Position numbers and translations under genes: made by a program. From Larix kaempferi (lineage: Eukaryota > Streptophyta > Pinopsida > Pinales > Pinaceae): 64,000 nucleotides of DNA. This document shows positions 10,546-22,335 of the stretch, piece by piece. How positions within the stretch are numbered: the stretch's first letter is position 1; each line of letters begins with the position of its first letter. The notes beneath the pieces were generated by a model. It was not told the DNA's origin. It ran no database searches and saw nothing but the letters and a program-made list of their open reading frames with translations. The stretch lies in the NCBI GenBank assembly GCA_027924585.1, contig BSBM01000904.1, forward strand, positions 14,385,501 to 14,449,500, given 5' to 3'.

Positions 10546-13400
10546 GTGGATTTTCCCTGGAGAAGGTCCCGTAGGATATTAAACTTATCACCCGAATATC
10601 CCCTTAATCCAGAGGTTATTTCGAGGGTAAGAATGGATCAGCGTAACGCGGTTGTAGTTACTGAAGTGGAAAACCCCACTCTGAATGTTAGAGGACTTTT
10701 GTTTCCACAAACTCCTCCAGATTCACCTGCCTCTCATCCCCCGCAGGATGAAGGAGCACAAACCCTTGCTTCACAAGACCTTTCTCCCGTCATCCCGGGA
10801 GAACCTGGATCATTGGAATGGATAAACCGACCCCAGGATGACCCTACAACAACTGTTGGTCCTTCAGCATCCTATTGGACATCTTCTAAAGACCACATAG
10901 TGGCTCATTTTTCCATCTCATCCTCACCCAGTGGGACCACTTCGGATGACACTTTAGCCTACTTTCGTGACCAATTAGCTCACTTTCGTTCCATGGATGA
11001 AGAGTTTCGGCAGTAAATTCTCCAACGACGGGTTCAAGACCCATCGTTACCCCCTTACAGAACCATCCTGGTTCATCCAATATTTTTTGGATCACCAAAA
11101 CAACCTTCCCACCATGAGACCACTAATAAGACTAGTCAACCCTCGCAAGAGTCTAGTCCTGCACCTCAAGTGAACCAACCGGTGGAAGGACAACAATCCA
11201 ACACACCTGTCACTACCACAATTACTTTATCAATTCCCCCCCCACCTCGGAATTCAAGGGGAGGGTATTCCATTCCCACGAATTATCTTATTGGTAATGT
11301 TATTACTATGGTAGCTAGTCAACAACCTACGTTGGTTCAACCTGTGAATAGTGGTCAACCTGTTGTGGTTGGGGGGAAACCCCTGTTTCCTAACCAGAAT
11401 GTAGGCGGTGGAATCCCCAACGGACCTTCCCAACCTGCTAGACTGTCCACCATGGGATTATCTCATGTTGGGGGACCGTCCAATGTAACTCCACCCTCAT
11501 GGAGTCAAGCATATCCAGGTTCTGTTAACCCTACACCGGGCCAATCTAATCCCGGAAATGCACCATATGGGATACCTTATCCCGAGAATCCATACACTCT
11601 ATGGGGGAAACAACCTATGTTGCAACACGGACCACAACCAACTATCCCTCAAGTACCACCACCCTCGATTGGCCCTCCCCCACCTCCTGCTGGAGGCGAC
11701 AGGCCCCCACCTAACCTTGGTGGAGGCCTACCTCATTTTACCAACAACATCCCCCACCCTTCCGGCGGTGGTGGGAATGGTCCACCACCCCCTTCCGGCG
11801 GAGGCGGCGGGGGACCACCCTATCATGGTGGAGGAGGTCATTTCCCTTCGGGTGGCGGAGGTGGTCCACCACCCCCTCCTAGAGGAGGCGGTGGAGGACC
11901 TAATCACTATGGTGGTGGAGACCCTCATCCTTTCGACGACAGAGGTGGTGGGGGCCCCCATCCTTCTAGCGGAAGTGGTCCACCACCCCCTCCAGGCGGA
12001 GGCAGTGGTGTGCCACCTCATTATAGTTATGGACCCCCACCTCCTCCTGGTGGTGGCAGCGGACCTCCACCCCCTCCAGGTGGTGGAGGTGGACCCCCAC
12101 CTTATTGGAATGGACCACCTTATGGTGGCGGACCTCCTTACAGTCCGGGCGGCACAACCCCCTACGGTCAGTTCCCTCCTGGTACACCTTGCGGTCAGTT
12201 TGGTCCTTACACGCCTTATTCGTATTACCAATATGCGCAGCCTAACCCACAGCTGCCCTTCCTAGCTACTTTGGACCTGCCTGACCTATCCCATTTAACC
12301 AACGATCCTATTTACCACGGATCTAACTGGCCACCGATTCCGGTGAAACTTCCGTCTGATATCCCAAGTTTGACGGCAAGCCGGGTGAAGACCCTAAAAA
12401 CCACATGATGACATACCACTTATGGTGTTCATCTAATTCCTTAATGGACGATTCAATTCGTCTTAGATTGTTTCAAAGGACTCTCACCAGTTCAGCTGCC
12501 AAGTGGTACATTGAGTTGCCACCACACTCTTTTCCTGATTTTGGTTCTCTTGGCATGAACTTTTTGACACATTTCTAGTTGCCCATACGGTATGAGACTG
12601 GTACCGAGCTTTTAACCTCGCTCCATCAGAATACCGCCACTCACATTTCGGATCATATCCACGAGTGGCGAAGGAGATGACGTCTCATTAAAGCTCCCAT
12701 TCCAAATCAGCTCCTAGCAGACTAGTTCACAAAATCCCTCATCCCTACCATAGCAAGAGACGTTGCTATGCGAGGTGCTGTCACTGAAGAACAAGCCATC
12801 GCGAGTGCCCATGTGCTAGACCTAGTCTACACTCAATCTGGCACTTTGTTTGATATTCTTCCTGATGCACCCCGTGACGCTAATGACCCTGCAAAACCAC
12901 ATAAGGGACTCCAAACTGATGGAATCATTGGTTCCCTTAACACCCAGCCGGTTGCTAGCATTGTTGGATCATCCAACCCGACTTCGGCTGGCCATAGCAC
13001 CACCAAGTCCACCGCTCCTGCTGTAACTGAAGAGGTGAATTCTGTCCAATCAACTTCATCTCAGAAGTCTGGCAGTAAAAAGAAGAACAAGGGGAAACCC
13101 AAAAATTCTTCCGCCCAGTAGGAACAAAACAATAGTCCTGACGATACCAAGCAGAAACGAAAACTAAAGTATCCTTGTTTACTGTGTGGAGATGACCATT
13201 TATCCAAAGAATGTCCCCATAGAGACGAAGTACAAAAATTTTTTAGGGGTAAACCAACTCCCGTAGTCCTCAACGATCCGTTTTCTACTCAAAACCAGCA
13301 GATGATTGCTCAAACCCCCCCAGCCCAGTGGGAACCATCCAATACCGTGCATGTTCTCATGCTGCGTAACAAGATGATCAATTTGAACACTCGCTCATGA
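10546..13400 (+). pseudogene. Tat Gag with long Pro/Gly-rich region and zinc knuckle
   Basis: Gag forms the particle and binds element RNA. The N-terminal part opens with MDFPWRRSRRILNL at 10546 and has an in-frame TAA at 11014. From about 11660 to 12200 it is a low-complexity run of PPPP and GGGG blocks. Around 12365 a one-base loss shifts the frame; the capsid-type Retrotrans_gag domain (KFDGKPGEDPKNHM, then SSAAKWYIELPP) continues in the frame that later carries pol, with stops near 12577, 12677 and 12723. The C-terminal part has a serine/lysine-rich tract and a zinc knuckle CLLCGDDHLSKEC (about 13175-13213, CX2CX4HX4C). The Pro/Gly tract is unusual for Gag. ORFs on other frames over this tract are shadows. 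Confidence 0.8.
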
Positions 13401-14471
13401 TCTTACGAACCGGTCCCTTCGAAGGAATCCACTGGAAGTTTTGCTAAAAAAGCTTTCGACTCCTTAACTGATGTCACTGTACCATCAACTTCTCTCACCA
13501 TTGAGAAGCCCTCCTTAGACTCGATATTGCGACCGCCCAAGAGTACAATTCAAAAAGCTGTTTTCAATCCCAACGCTCGAGCGGCACAAAATTACAATAT
13601 CATAGAAGACTTGGAACAAGCTCCTTGCGTCATGTCCACCCTGGAAGTTTTGCATAATTGTCCTAATCAACGCAAAACTCTCCTTGCAGTCGACCCTGAT
13701 TCCTCGAATACCATCATGTTCTGACTTGACAACTTTAAGTCGAGGCTCTCACACCAGCTCGCATTCCAAGTTTCTGTGAACATTGCTGGGAAGATTGTCC
13801 ATCGTACCCTTTTAGACGAAGGTGCCTCCACTTCTGTCATGTCGAGCGCCTGTTGGAGAGCCATTGGCTCCCCTGAATTGAATCGTTCTCCTACCACGTT
13901 GAAAGCATTCGATGGGCGTGGCTTTCAACCTCATGGGCTCTTACAAGCTCTTGTAGTTGAGTTGGGAGGAAAGACCATAGCCGTTAATGTGGAAGTGGTC
14001 TCGGCCCCGTTAGAATATAATCTCTTGCTTGGTCGCAATTGGTTTTACACCATGCAAGCGGTAGTCTCTTCAGTCTTCCGCATAGTACAATTCGCCCACC
14101 AAGGACGAATTGTTACTATCGACCAATTAGATTTTTGTACACCAGACGCTACTACTCATCCTGGTGACCATGTTCATTTTATTGGACAGATGTCAAAACA
14201 GTATGAGAGTATAGGGGTTGGCCTTTTGAAAGATTCATCTCTCATGGGCGTTTTTCCAGCCGCGGATCCCCCTAATCATGTTGCTATGGTGAACATGATC
14301 TCCACAGAGATTTTATCTCACTCTACCGATGCTTGGCTTGTACCCGATGAATCCACAACACACCTGCTTGGAGATATAATGCCTCTTTCACCCGCTGAAC
14401 GTATTTACGAGGCTATCCAATCAGAACCAGAGGACCATTTAACCGTGGCCTCTCCATCTTGTTCTCTATGA
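13401..14471 (+). pseudogene. Tat aspartic protease region
   Basis: Retropepsin-type protease that would cleave the polyprotein. The active-site loop reads LLDEGASTSVMS (about 13810), where the usual D-T/S-G-A has Glu in the second place. The flap and C-terminal loop follow, with YNLLLGRNWF (about 14015-14045), the ILGRxWL-like motif. It is in the same frame as the C-terminal part of Gag and the reverse transcriptase. Stops at about 13399, 13722 and 14469 interrupt it. Tat and Athila proteases normally begin in this poorly conserved way, so boundaries are approximate. Confidence 0.8.
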
Positions 14472-16288
14472 CGGACGTCATCTCTACCCGATCTCTTACT
14501 TTGGACTTTTCATTCAGATGAGTCCATCATGGAAGTTATGAATGTTGACGACGATCCGTGGGATGATATCCATCATAGGTCATCTTTTCTTCCTCTTTTG
14601 GAGTACATAGAGGACAACATCCATACCCTCTTTTCACCACATATCTACCCGCTCCCTCATTCCCCCATCATGACATGTCTTGCGGACATGGAGGGAAACT
14701 TGGCCAATGTTGAGCCAACCATCCCAGTAGACATTTTAGTGAAACCTGGTATAGTGGAACACATTCGCATAGGCCAGAAGTGTTCCCCTGAAGAAATAGC
14801 TGCTGGCACGGCCTTATTCAAGCAATTTCGAGACGTATTTGCTTGGTCCTATGAGGAGATGCCTGGGATAGACCCCGCAATTGTTTCTCACGAAATAAAA
14901 ACCTATCCCGACATCAAACCTATACGCCAAAAGTTGTGACAGGTACACCCCCAGAAGACTGCGGCGATTAAGGCAGAAATTGAAAAGCTCTTAAAGGTTG
15001 TTTTATTTATTCTTGTCCCATTGACGGATTGGGTCTCAAACACCGTCCCTGTGAACAAAAACCAGGGTACCATTCGCGTCTGTGTCGATTATCAGGACCT
15101 TAACCGAGCTTGTCCAAAAGACAACTACCTGACCCCCTTCATCGACCAGATTATCGACAATTATGTTGGAAGCGTCATCTTCTCATTTATGGATGGCTTT
15201 TCTGGTTACAACCAAATTGAGATCAACCCAGCCGACCAACATAAGACAGCTTTCATCTGCCCATGGGGAACGTTTGCATACCACAAAATCCTGTTTGGCC
15301 TTAAAAATGCTGGCGCCACGTTTCAGCAGGCTATGTTGTACGCCTTCCATGACATTAAGGACTTTGTGGAACCTTACCTGGACGATCTCCCTAGTCATTC
15401 AAAGCAGCACGAGTTCAACATTGATCATCTAATGGCCATTTTCCTCAAATGCAGATGGTACAATATCCGTCTGAATCCTCATAAGTGTATCTTTTGTGTT
15501 GAGTCCAAACGCCTCTTAGGATTTATCGTTTCGAAGGATGGGATCCGCATTGATCCCTTAAAGGTGGAGGCCATCATCAACCTACAACCCTCGACTGATG
15601 TGACGGAACTTCAAAGTCTCCAAGGGAAGGCGACTTATTTAAGACGTTTTGTTTGCAATTTCGTGGAGAAGACTCAGGGGTATATGAGATTGCTCAAGAA
15701 GGATGTCCAATTCATTTGGGACGACCAAGCTCAAAAATCCTTCGACAGTATCAAACATGCCATCACGCATGCCCCCGTGCTCCAACCACCCAATTATTTT
15801 TGAGATTATATCTTATATCTCGCCGCTTCTGCTACCACTATCGCCATGGTTTTGGTACAGGAGGATCAAAACGCCCAGGAACATGTAATATACTATGCAA
15901 GTAAAGGTCTGGCTGATGCTGAAACTAGATATTCACATGTTGAAAAACTCGCATTCGCGGCGGTCATCGCTATCCAGAAGTTTCGACACTATATCTTGCT
16001 CCGCACCACCACTATCATCGCCAACTCGAACCCCATGTACCACGTACTTACACGTCAGGTGCTTGGGGGAAAGTATTCACGCTGGATCGTGATACTGCAA
16101 GAATTTTATCTTCTTTTCGAGAAAGCCAAGTCAAAGAAGTCTTTGGTGTTTGCCGAGCTCATTTGCGACCTTCCCCGTCCTGATGCAGAAGTTGAGCACA
16201 ATGACTCCTTTCCAGACGAATCATTGTTTCTCATCAGTACGACTGACCCATGGTATGGAGATATCTTATTGTATCTTCAAACCCAATG
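14472..16288 (+). pseudogene. Tat reverse transcriptase and RNase H, cut by copia insertion
   Basis: The connector DVFAWSYEEMPGIDP (about 14840-14875) and the reverse transcriptase (15021-15803) are typical of Tat. It has RVCVDYQDLNRACPKDNY, FMDGFSGYNQI, the fingers-palm motif LFGLKNAGATFQQAM and the catalytic YLDDL at 15375-15389. RNase H follows (15846-16230) with IYYASKGLADAETRYSHVEK. Stops at 14937 and 15801 are present. A missing base and an extra base around 14998-15020 cancel each other, changing LLKVGFIYPVP to LLKVVLFILVP. The last residues, DPWYGDILLYLQT, are the start of the integrase linker; the copia element begins at 16294. Confidence 0.9.
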
Positions 16289-16293
16289 CTTCA
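16289..16293. repeat. Target site duplication, left, nested copia
   Basis: cttca, identical to 22331-22335. Confidence 0.92.
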
Positions 16294-16979
16294 TGTAAAA
16301 TTAGTCACAGCAGATCTAATGAACAAGTAAATCAATCACAACAGATGAACATAGAAAATATGGTGTAAAACTGTGCAAAACATGCATCAGTGCTCAATAT
16401 CCCAATAAGGGTGAATAATTACAATACAATACAGTAACAATGACTGATCAATTCGAATTGACTAAGGAGGTCATTCAAATTACTGAATGGTGTAGCTTGG
16501 CTCCAACTAGGAGTCCTCATCATCAATCAGTGGTGGTCATCAATGCACAAGAACCAATCATCCAGGTGTCAATCTGAGTCTAACTGAGTGTAGCAAGTGT
16601 AACTGAAGTGTGTAGCACTGATATAGGGAAGGAGGCTCAGTGGAGGGTGCATGGGAGGCTTAACTGAAGTCAGAACAAGTCATCTAGTCAATCTAGAGGT
16701 CCAACGGAGTGAAACTAGCCTCAAATCAAGGAGAATCGGAGCTAACTGAGTGGGTAGGTGGAAGAAGTGCACCCTTCTCTGGCAGTAGGTGAGAAGTGGG
16801 TGCCTTCATGACTAGGAGGGATAAAACTTTGATGGAAGGAGCTCTCGGGTGCTAGAATGAAGTGGATAAGGTGCTGGAGGCATCAACCTGGTGACTGGGA
16901 TGCATGCAAACCCTAGAATTTTCATGCAAACCCTAATTGCATGCAAGGTCCTGAAAATGATGATGTGGATATCCGAACA
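16294..16979 (-). repeat. 3' LTR of nested copia
   Basis: 686 bp, TGTAAAATTA to ATCCGAACA as written on the plus strand. Shorter than its partner because of two or more small deletions. Confidence 0.92.
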
Positions 16980-16988
16980 CCCCCCCAC
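16980..16988 (-). other. Polypurine tract of nested copia
   Basis: Seven C on the plus strand (TGTGGGGGGG on the element strand) directly inside the 3' LTR. Confidence 0.75.
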
Positions 16989-17159
16989 AAGCTAGACTAT
17001 GATGTGCAAAAAATAATGTAGGGCCCTGGTTACTAAGACCAAAGGTCACCCCAATACAATAATCCAAAAAAAATGTTGAAAATAAGCTAAGTGAGGAAAG
17101 AGGGAAAACCCAGTGGGGAGAAAGCCCCCCCTCAAGCTGAAAACATAATACTGGATCAA

Positions 17160-18901
17160 TCTGTCTCCACCATGATGGAACTCACCTCCAACAGTGAACG
17201 AAGGTAAGAGAACTTCTTCTCAGTGAAGCTCTTGGTGAAGATGTCTGCAATTTTCTCATCAGTAGGGAAATATTGCAGAATGATGGTGCGATCATGTACC
17301 AACTCTCGGATGTAGTGCATATGAATCTCAATGTGTTTGGTCCTCTGCCGCTGAAACTGGATATATGGAGATCTTGATAGCACTTTGATTGTCACAAAAG
17401 AGGACAATCGAAGTAGTGCCACCAAAACCAAACTCGGAAATACCCTGCAACCAAACTGCCTGAATGCAGGCATTGACTGCCCCTCAATACTCTGTCTCTG
17501 CTGAAGAAAGTGCAATGGCTGCCTGCTTTTTGCTTGAACATCAAATAGGCCCATGTCTAATCATGAAAACATATCCGGAAGTGGACTTCCGATCTATGCT
17601 ATCACCTGTCCAATCTGAATCAGTAAAACCAATGAAATCTAGCTCAGAAGCTGTAGCATAATGTATGCCAAAATGTTTCGTACCTTGCACATACTGCAAG
17701 ATCCGCTTGGCTGCCCTCCAATTAAGCTCATGGGGCTGCTGTATATACCTTGATACAGTACTCACGGCAATAATATATATCAGGCCTAGAGTGTGTCAAG
17801 TATAGTAGTGAACCAATCAACTGTTTATACATAGTGCAATCTGCAAGTGGTGTAGAATTTCCCTCCTCAAGACTGATTCCTGAGAGGAATGGGAATGGGG
17901 ATGCCTTACATTTAGCCATATGAAACTTCAATAACAGGTCGGAAGCATATTTTTGCTGAGATATAGTGATCCCATCAAAATTTTGAGCTATCTCCAAGCC
18001 CAAAAAGTGACTCAGCAATCCAAATCGCTCATGTCAAAAGCTAGATTTAAGGCAGTTTTTAGCTTGTTTATTGAAGTAAGAGTGCTACTAGTAATGAGAA
18101 GATCATCAACATAAAGTACAATAACCAACAAATTACCTTTAACTTGCTGCAGGTATACATTCGGGTCAGATTTGCATCTTTTGAAATTCTGAGAAAGAAG
18201 GAAGGAGTCCATCTTTGCATACCAAGCTCTTGGGGCCTGTTTTAAACCATACAAAGATTTCTTCAATCTGCAAACTAATGATGGATCTGATGTATAAATT
18301 CTGACTCGTTCATATATACCTCTTCAGCAAGATCTCCATGTAGAAAATAACTCTTCACATCCATGTGGTGCACTCCCCAGTGCTTGGATGCAGAAATTGC
18401 CAAAACTAGGCGGATGGAATCCATCTTTGCAACCGGTGCAAAGGTCTCAGTGTAGTCCACTCCTTGGACTTGTGAGAAACCTTTTTCCACCAACCTAGCT
18501 TTGTATTTGCTGATAAATCCATCAGCAACAACTTTCGTGCAGTAGACCCATTTACATTGGACTAATTTTCTTCCAGGTGGAAGAGAAACTAACTCCCATG
18601 TATTGTTCTTTTGAAGAGAACTGTACTCTTCATCCATGGCACTTTGCCATCTCGGATTTCGGTGGGAATGATAGTATGTTGTGGGATCTGAACCAGTCAT
18701 CAAATAACAAATATCAGGAAGTAATGGATCAAAAATAGAAAGAGCCATACCTGCTCTTTGAAAGTCTGCTCTTGTTTGTCTTGGATCAGCAGGATTTCCA
18801 AATGTTCGAACCAGCATATTGAAGAGTGTTTTGGGCCCACTTTGGTAACTAAGGAGGATCATAATTGTCGTATTCCAAACCTGATATTTCATGATCATCA
18901 T
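17160..18901 (-). pseudogene. Nested copia reverse transcriptase and RNase H, frameshifted
   Basis: From 18901 leftwards: YCTKVVADGFISKYKARLV, DYTETFAPVAKMDSIRLVL and HHMDVKSYFLHGDL (reverse transcriptase N-half); SLYGLKQAPRAWYAKMDSF and VIVLYVDDLLITS with the catalytic YVDD (about 18120); then the RNase H with GFTDSDWTGDSIDRKSTSGY (about 17650-17590) and RTKHIEIHMHYIREL and IADIFTKSF (about 17340-17230). The reading frame changes near 18870, 18270, 18015, 17740 and 17550. The order is normal for copia, in which these domains follow integrase. YVDD is intact but the protein cannot be made from this copy. Confidence 0.9.
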
Positions 18902-21293
18902 GTGCTGCTAAAATATCAGAAATATCAGAACCAATACTTTCATTATCGCCGCTCGAATCTTCTTCTGGTGAAGGCAGTGAAATGGTAGTTTCTTCTTCGA
19001 CTAGTTGCAATTCTTGAAGCGGTTCTTTAAATTGCACACTGCACTCTATGAATATCTTTTTGGATCTGATGTCCATGAGTTTATATGCCTTTGATTCTTC
19101 CCCATGTCCTATCAGTATGCACTCAATACTTTTTGGATCCAAAGCTCGTCTCTTCTTGGAAGGAATTCTAGCCCATGCAGTAGAGCCAAAAACTCTCAAA
19201 TTTGACACATCCGGTTTGTGACCAAAAAATGCTTCGAAATGAGTCATACCTTTCACGGAGGAATGTGGAACTCTGTTCTGAATGTATGCAACAACATTAA
19301 TTTCTTCAACCCAAATATTTGCAGCCAAACCTTTTGACTCAATCATGCAAGTAGCCATCTCTTTCAGTGACCGATTTTTCCTTTCCGCTACATTGTTCTG
19401 CTGGGGTGTGTAGGGAACTGTATGTTGGATCTGAATTACGCTTTCGGCACAAAGTTGCAGCAACTCGGCCTTGATATTCTCTCCACCATTATCAGATCTA
19501 AGACCTTTGATCTTGCTCTCAGTGGTAGTCTCAACAGAAGCCTTAAAATCCTTGAATTTACCAAGCACTTCTGACTTGTTTTTGAGAAAAAATACCCATG
19601 TAAAGTGGGAAAGATCATCAATAAATGTCAAAACATACCTTGAACCATTTAATGACATATTGGGAAGCGGACCACTGATATCAGAATGTATCAGCCCCAA
19701 AACTATAGAAGCTCTACTAGCTTTGCCGCGGTTGAACCTGTGCTCGGGGTGCTTCCCAATAATGCAACCGGTGCATATTCCATTCGAGGAATGGAGTTGT
19801 GGAAGACCATCTACCATGGATTTGTTTGATAACAGCAGAAAATCCTTATAATTAAGATGTCCAAATATTTCATTCCAAAGCCTACTAACCTCATTACCAT
19901 GTGTGCGAAGAGCAGTGGGCTTTGCAAGCAGAATAAAGTGTGAAAACTCATAGTATTTTGCAGTGTGGTTTGCCTTTCCGACTGCAATAAGTCTTCCACT
20001 TTTGATATCAGAAATTTCAACTGTATTAGGGTTGAATGTAACTTGCTTCGGTTCACCACTGTGTGTCATTTGATACACAGAAAGAATATTTGAAGCCAAG
20101 GAAGGCACATAGAGAACATTTTGAAAGCTTCCATGATCTACATGGATTGTACCTTTGCCCTTCGAAGAAATTTTTGAGTCATCTCCCAAATGGATGGGGA
20201 TGGAGCTGTTTGGATCGAATGAAGAAAAATAATCAATATTTGCAGCCATATGATTCGAGGCACCCGAATCTATCAAAAGAGTAGTGGGCTTCAAAACAGT
20301 TTCCATGAGTGCTTGTCCTCTTTCATGATCATCATTCCTATCCTTCTTCCTTGCACCGTCAGGAAGAGTTATGTTATTATTTTCCAAAAGGAGGGCCATT
20401 TGATCTATAGTCTTCTTCATGCATGAACTTTTGAGATGAAAGCCATGGTTGCAATAAGTACATTTAGATTTTTCCTTACCCTCTTTACCCTTTTGCTTGA
20501 ACTTCGAACTGGATGGTGCATCCGTCTGCTTGCCTTTCTCTCTTTGCTTGTAAGGTTCGAATTTGGGCTTCTCTTTCTTTTGCTTTCCTTTACCATTCGA
20601 ATTCTTGGGTCCTTGAACAAATAGGGCTGGATCTTTGGAGTTTATGGACCCCATTTGAATCAACTTATCATGCTCTTTTGTGACGGACTCAATGAAGGCA
20701 TTCAAGGTAGGCATCTTCCAATTCAGGGTAGTTAGCCGATCGAAATTGAAAGTAGAGACAAATACCGAATAGTATTTACCAAGCTTGGTGAGAATAGAGA
20801 GGATCAATTGCTTATCCTCTTTGATAACTCCATTTTTCTTCAACTGCAATGTCAAGTGCTTGAATTTTGTGAAAAACTCATTGATGGTCTCAAAATTCTC
20901 AGGACTAAGAGCAATCAATTCATTCTCTAATTGAAAAGCCCTAAGCTCGTCCTGCTTGCCAAAAGGTGTTTCAAGTTGCTCCTATATTTCTTTTGGAGTC
21001 TTCAATCCACTGAGATGGGAGTGAAGATATTTGGAAATAGATAGGTAAAGAAGACCATAAGCTTCATCAAGCTTGTTGTAGTGTTTTGTTCTTTCTGACA
21101 ATGTGCTTGGCTCCAATTCGAGGCCAACTGTGACTCTATAGAATCCTTTTGAACGTAATATGATCTCCATATAATCTTTCCAATCAAAATAGTTGAAGGG
21201 AGTGAGGATAGGCTTTGAAGAAGAGTATTCCGTTGCTAGGAGCGAGTGCACTTTGATGTAGAAAGGCTTGCAAAGGAAAGGTAGCGAATGCAA
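18849..21293 (-). pseudogene. Nested copia Gag, protease and integrase
   Basis: Gag starts at the ATG at 21293 (product MHSLPFLCKPF) with a UBN2-like region (FNYFDWKDYMEIILRS, LDEAYGLLYL). A TAG at about 20980 breaks it, and then 689 codons run open from 20918. These hold the zinc knuckle CTYCNHGFHLKSSC, the protease DSGASNHM (about 20270), the integrase zinc region (HLNYKDF and CTGCIIGK) and the catalytic triad in IHSDISGP, LRSDNGGE and NNVAERKNR. All three acidic residues are present. The long open stretch in an otherwise broken element agrees with a fairly recent insertion. Confidence 0.92.
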
Positions 21294-21602
21294 ATGGAGG
21301 AGACAATAACCTGCAAATCACAATCAATACAAGAACAGTAAGGTCGAACAATCCACCCTTTTAGAGTTGCATCACACTTGGGATTGGAGATCAAGCAATG
21401 TTGAATGGGTCCAATGTATCAAATCCAAGATTTATGTGGAAAACTCAAGCTTCTTGAGTGGTATTGGAAGTATTTTTATGCTTTGCATGCACAGGAGTAA
21501 ATGCTCTTGAGATCTTTCATGCCAAAACTTTTGTAATTTTGAGTAAATTCACTCAAATCTCCTTGTAGAACACCTGTAGAAAAGAGATCTTGTCCCTACA
21601 AT

Positions 21603-21615
21603 GGATTTGATACCA
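21603..21615 (-). other. Primer binding site of nested copia
   Basis: TGGTATCAAATCC on the minus strand, directly next to the 5' LTR; it matches the initiator-Met tRNA type TGGTATCAGAGCC except two bases. Confidence 0.85.
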
Positions 21616-22330
21616 TGTAAAATTAGTCACAACAGATCTAATGAACAAGTAAATCAATCACAACAGATGAACATAGAAAATATGGTGTAAAACTGTGCAA
21701 AACATGCATCGGTGCTCAATATCCCAATGAGGGTGAATAATTACAATACAATACAGTAACAATGACTGAGCAATTCGAATTGACTAAGGAGGTCATTCGA
21801 ATTACTGAATGGTGTAGCTTGGCTCCAATTAGGAGTCCTCATCATCAATCAGTGGTGGTCATCAATGCACAAGAACCAGTTATCCAAGTGTCAATATGAG
21901 TCTAACTGAGTGTAACAAGTGTAACTGAAGTGTGTAGCACTGATATAGGGAAGGAGGCTCAGTGGAGGGTGCATGGGAGGCTTAACTGAAGTCAGAACAA
22001 GTCATCTAGTCAATCTAGAGGTCCAACAGAGTGAAACAGTCAATCGGGAGTGAAACTAGCCTCAAATCAAGGAGAATCAGAGCTAACTGAGTGTAAACTA
22101 AGTGGGTAGGTGAGGAAGTGTGCCCTTCTTTGGCAGTAGGTGAGAAGTGGGCGCCTTCATGACTAGGAGGGCTAAAAATATGATGGAAGGAGCTCCCAGG
22201 TGCTAGAATGAAGTGGATAAGGCGCTGGAGGCATCAACCTGGTGACTGGGATGCATGCAAACCCTAGAATTTACATGCAAACCCTAATTGCATGCAAGGT
22301 CCTGAAAATGATGATGTGGATATCTGAACA
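21616..22330 (-). repeat. 5' LTR of nested copia
   Basis: 715 bp, TGTAAAATTA to TATCTGAACA as written on the plus strand. Confidence 0.93.
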
Positions 22331-22335
22331 CTTCA
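22331..22335. repeat. Target site duplication, right, nested copia
   Basis: cttca, identical to 16289-16293; the Tat pol frame resumes here. Confidence 0.92.

Larger units (their letters stand above)
16294..22330 (-). mobile_element. Ty1/copia LTR retrotransposon nested in the Tat pol gene
   Basis: A 6037-bp element in minus orientation with LTRs at 16294-16979 and 21616-22330 and perfect 5-bp target duplications (cttca). It has an initiator-Met tRNA type primer site and a polypurine tract. Gene order gag, protease, integrase, reverse transcriptase, RNase H is that of copia. About five differences in the first 200 bp of the LTRs make it younger than its host element; the LTRs also differ by small indels. 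One stop and at least five frameshifts make it non-autonomous. The 4725-bp element at 39758 belongs to a related family. Confidence 0.95.

Noticed and set aside
11558-12265. Long open frames on the other plus frame and on the minus strand (11728-12231) over the Gag Pro/Gly tract
   Set aside because: They are products of a GC-rich repeat with few stops in any frame; composition is low-complexity (His/Leu/Val or Arg/Thr/Trp runs) and no motif is present.
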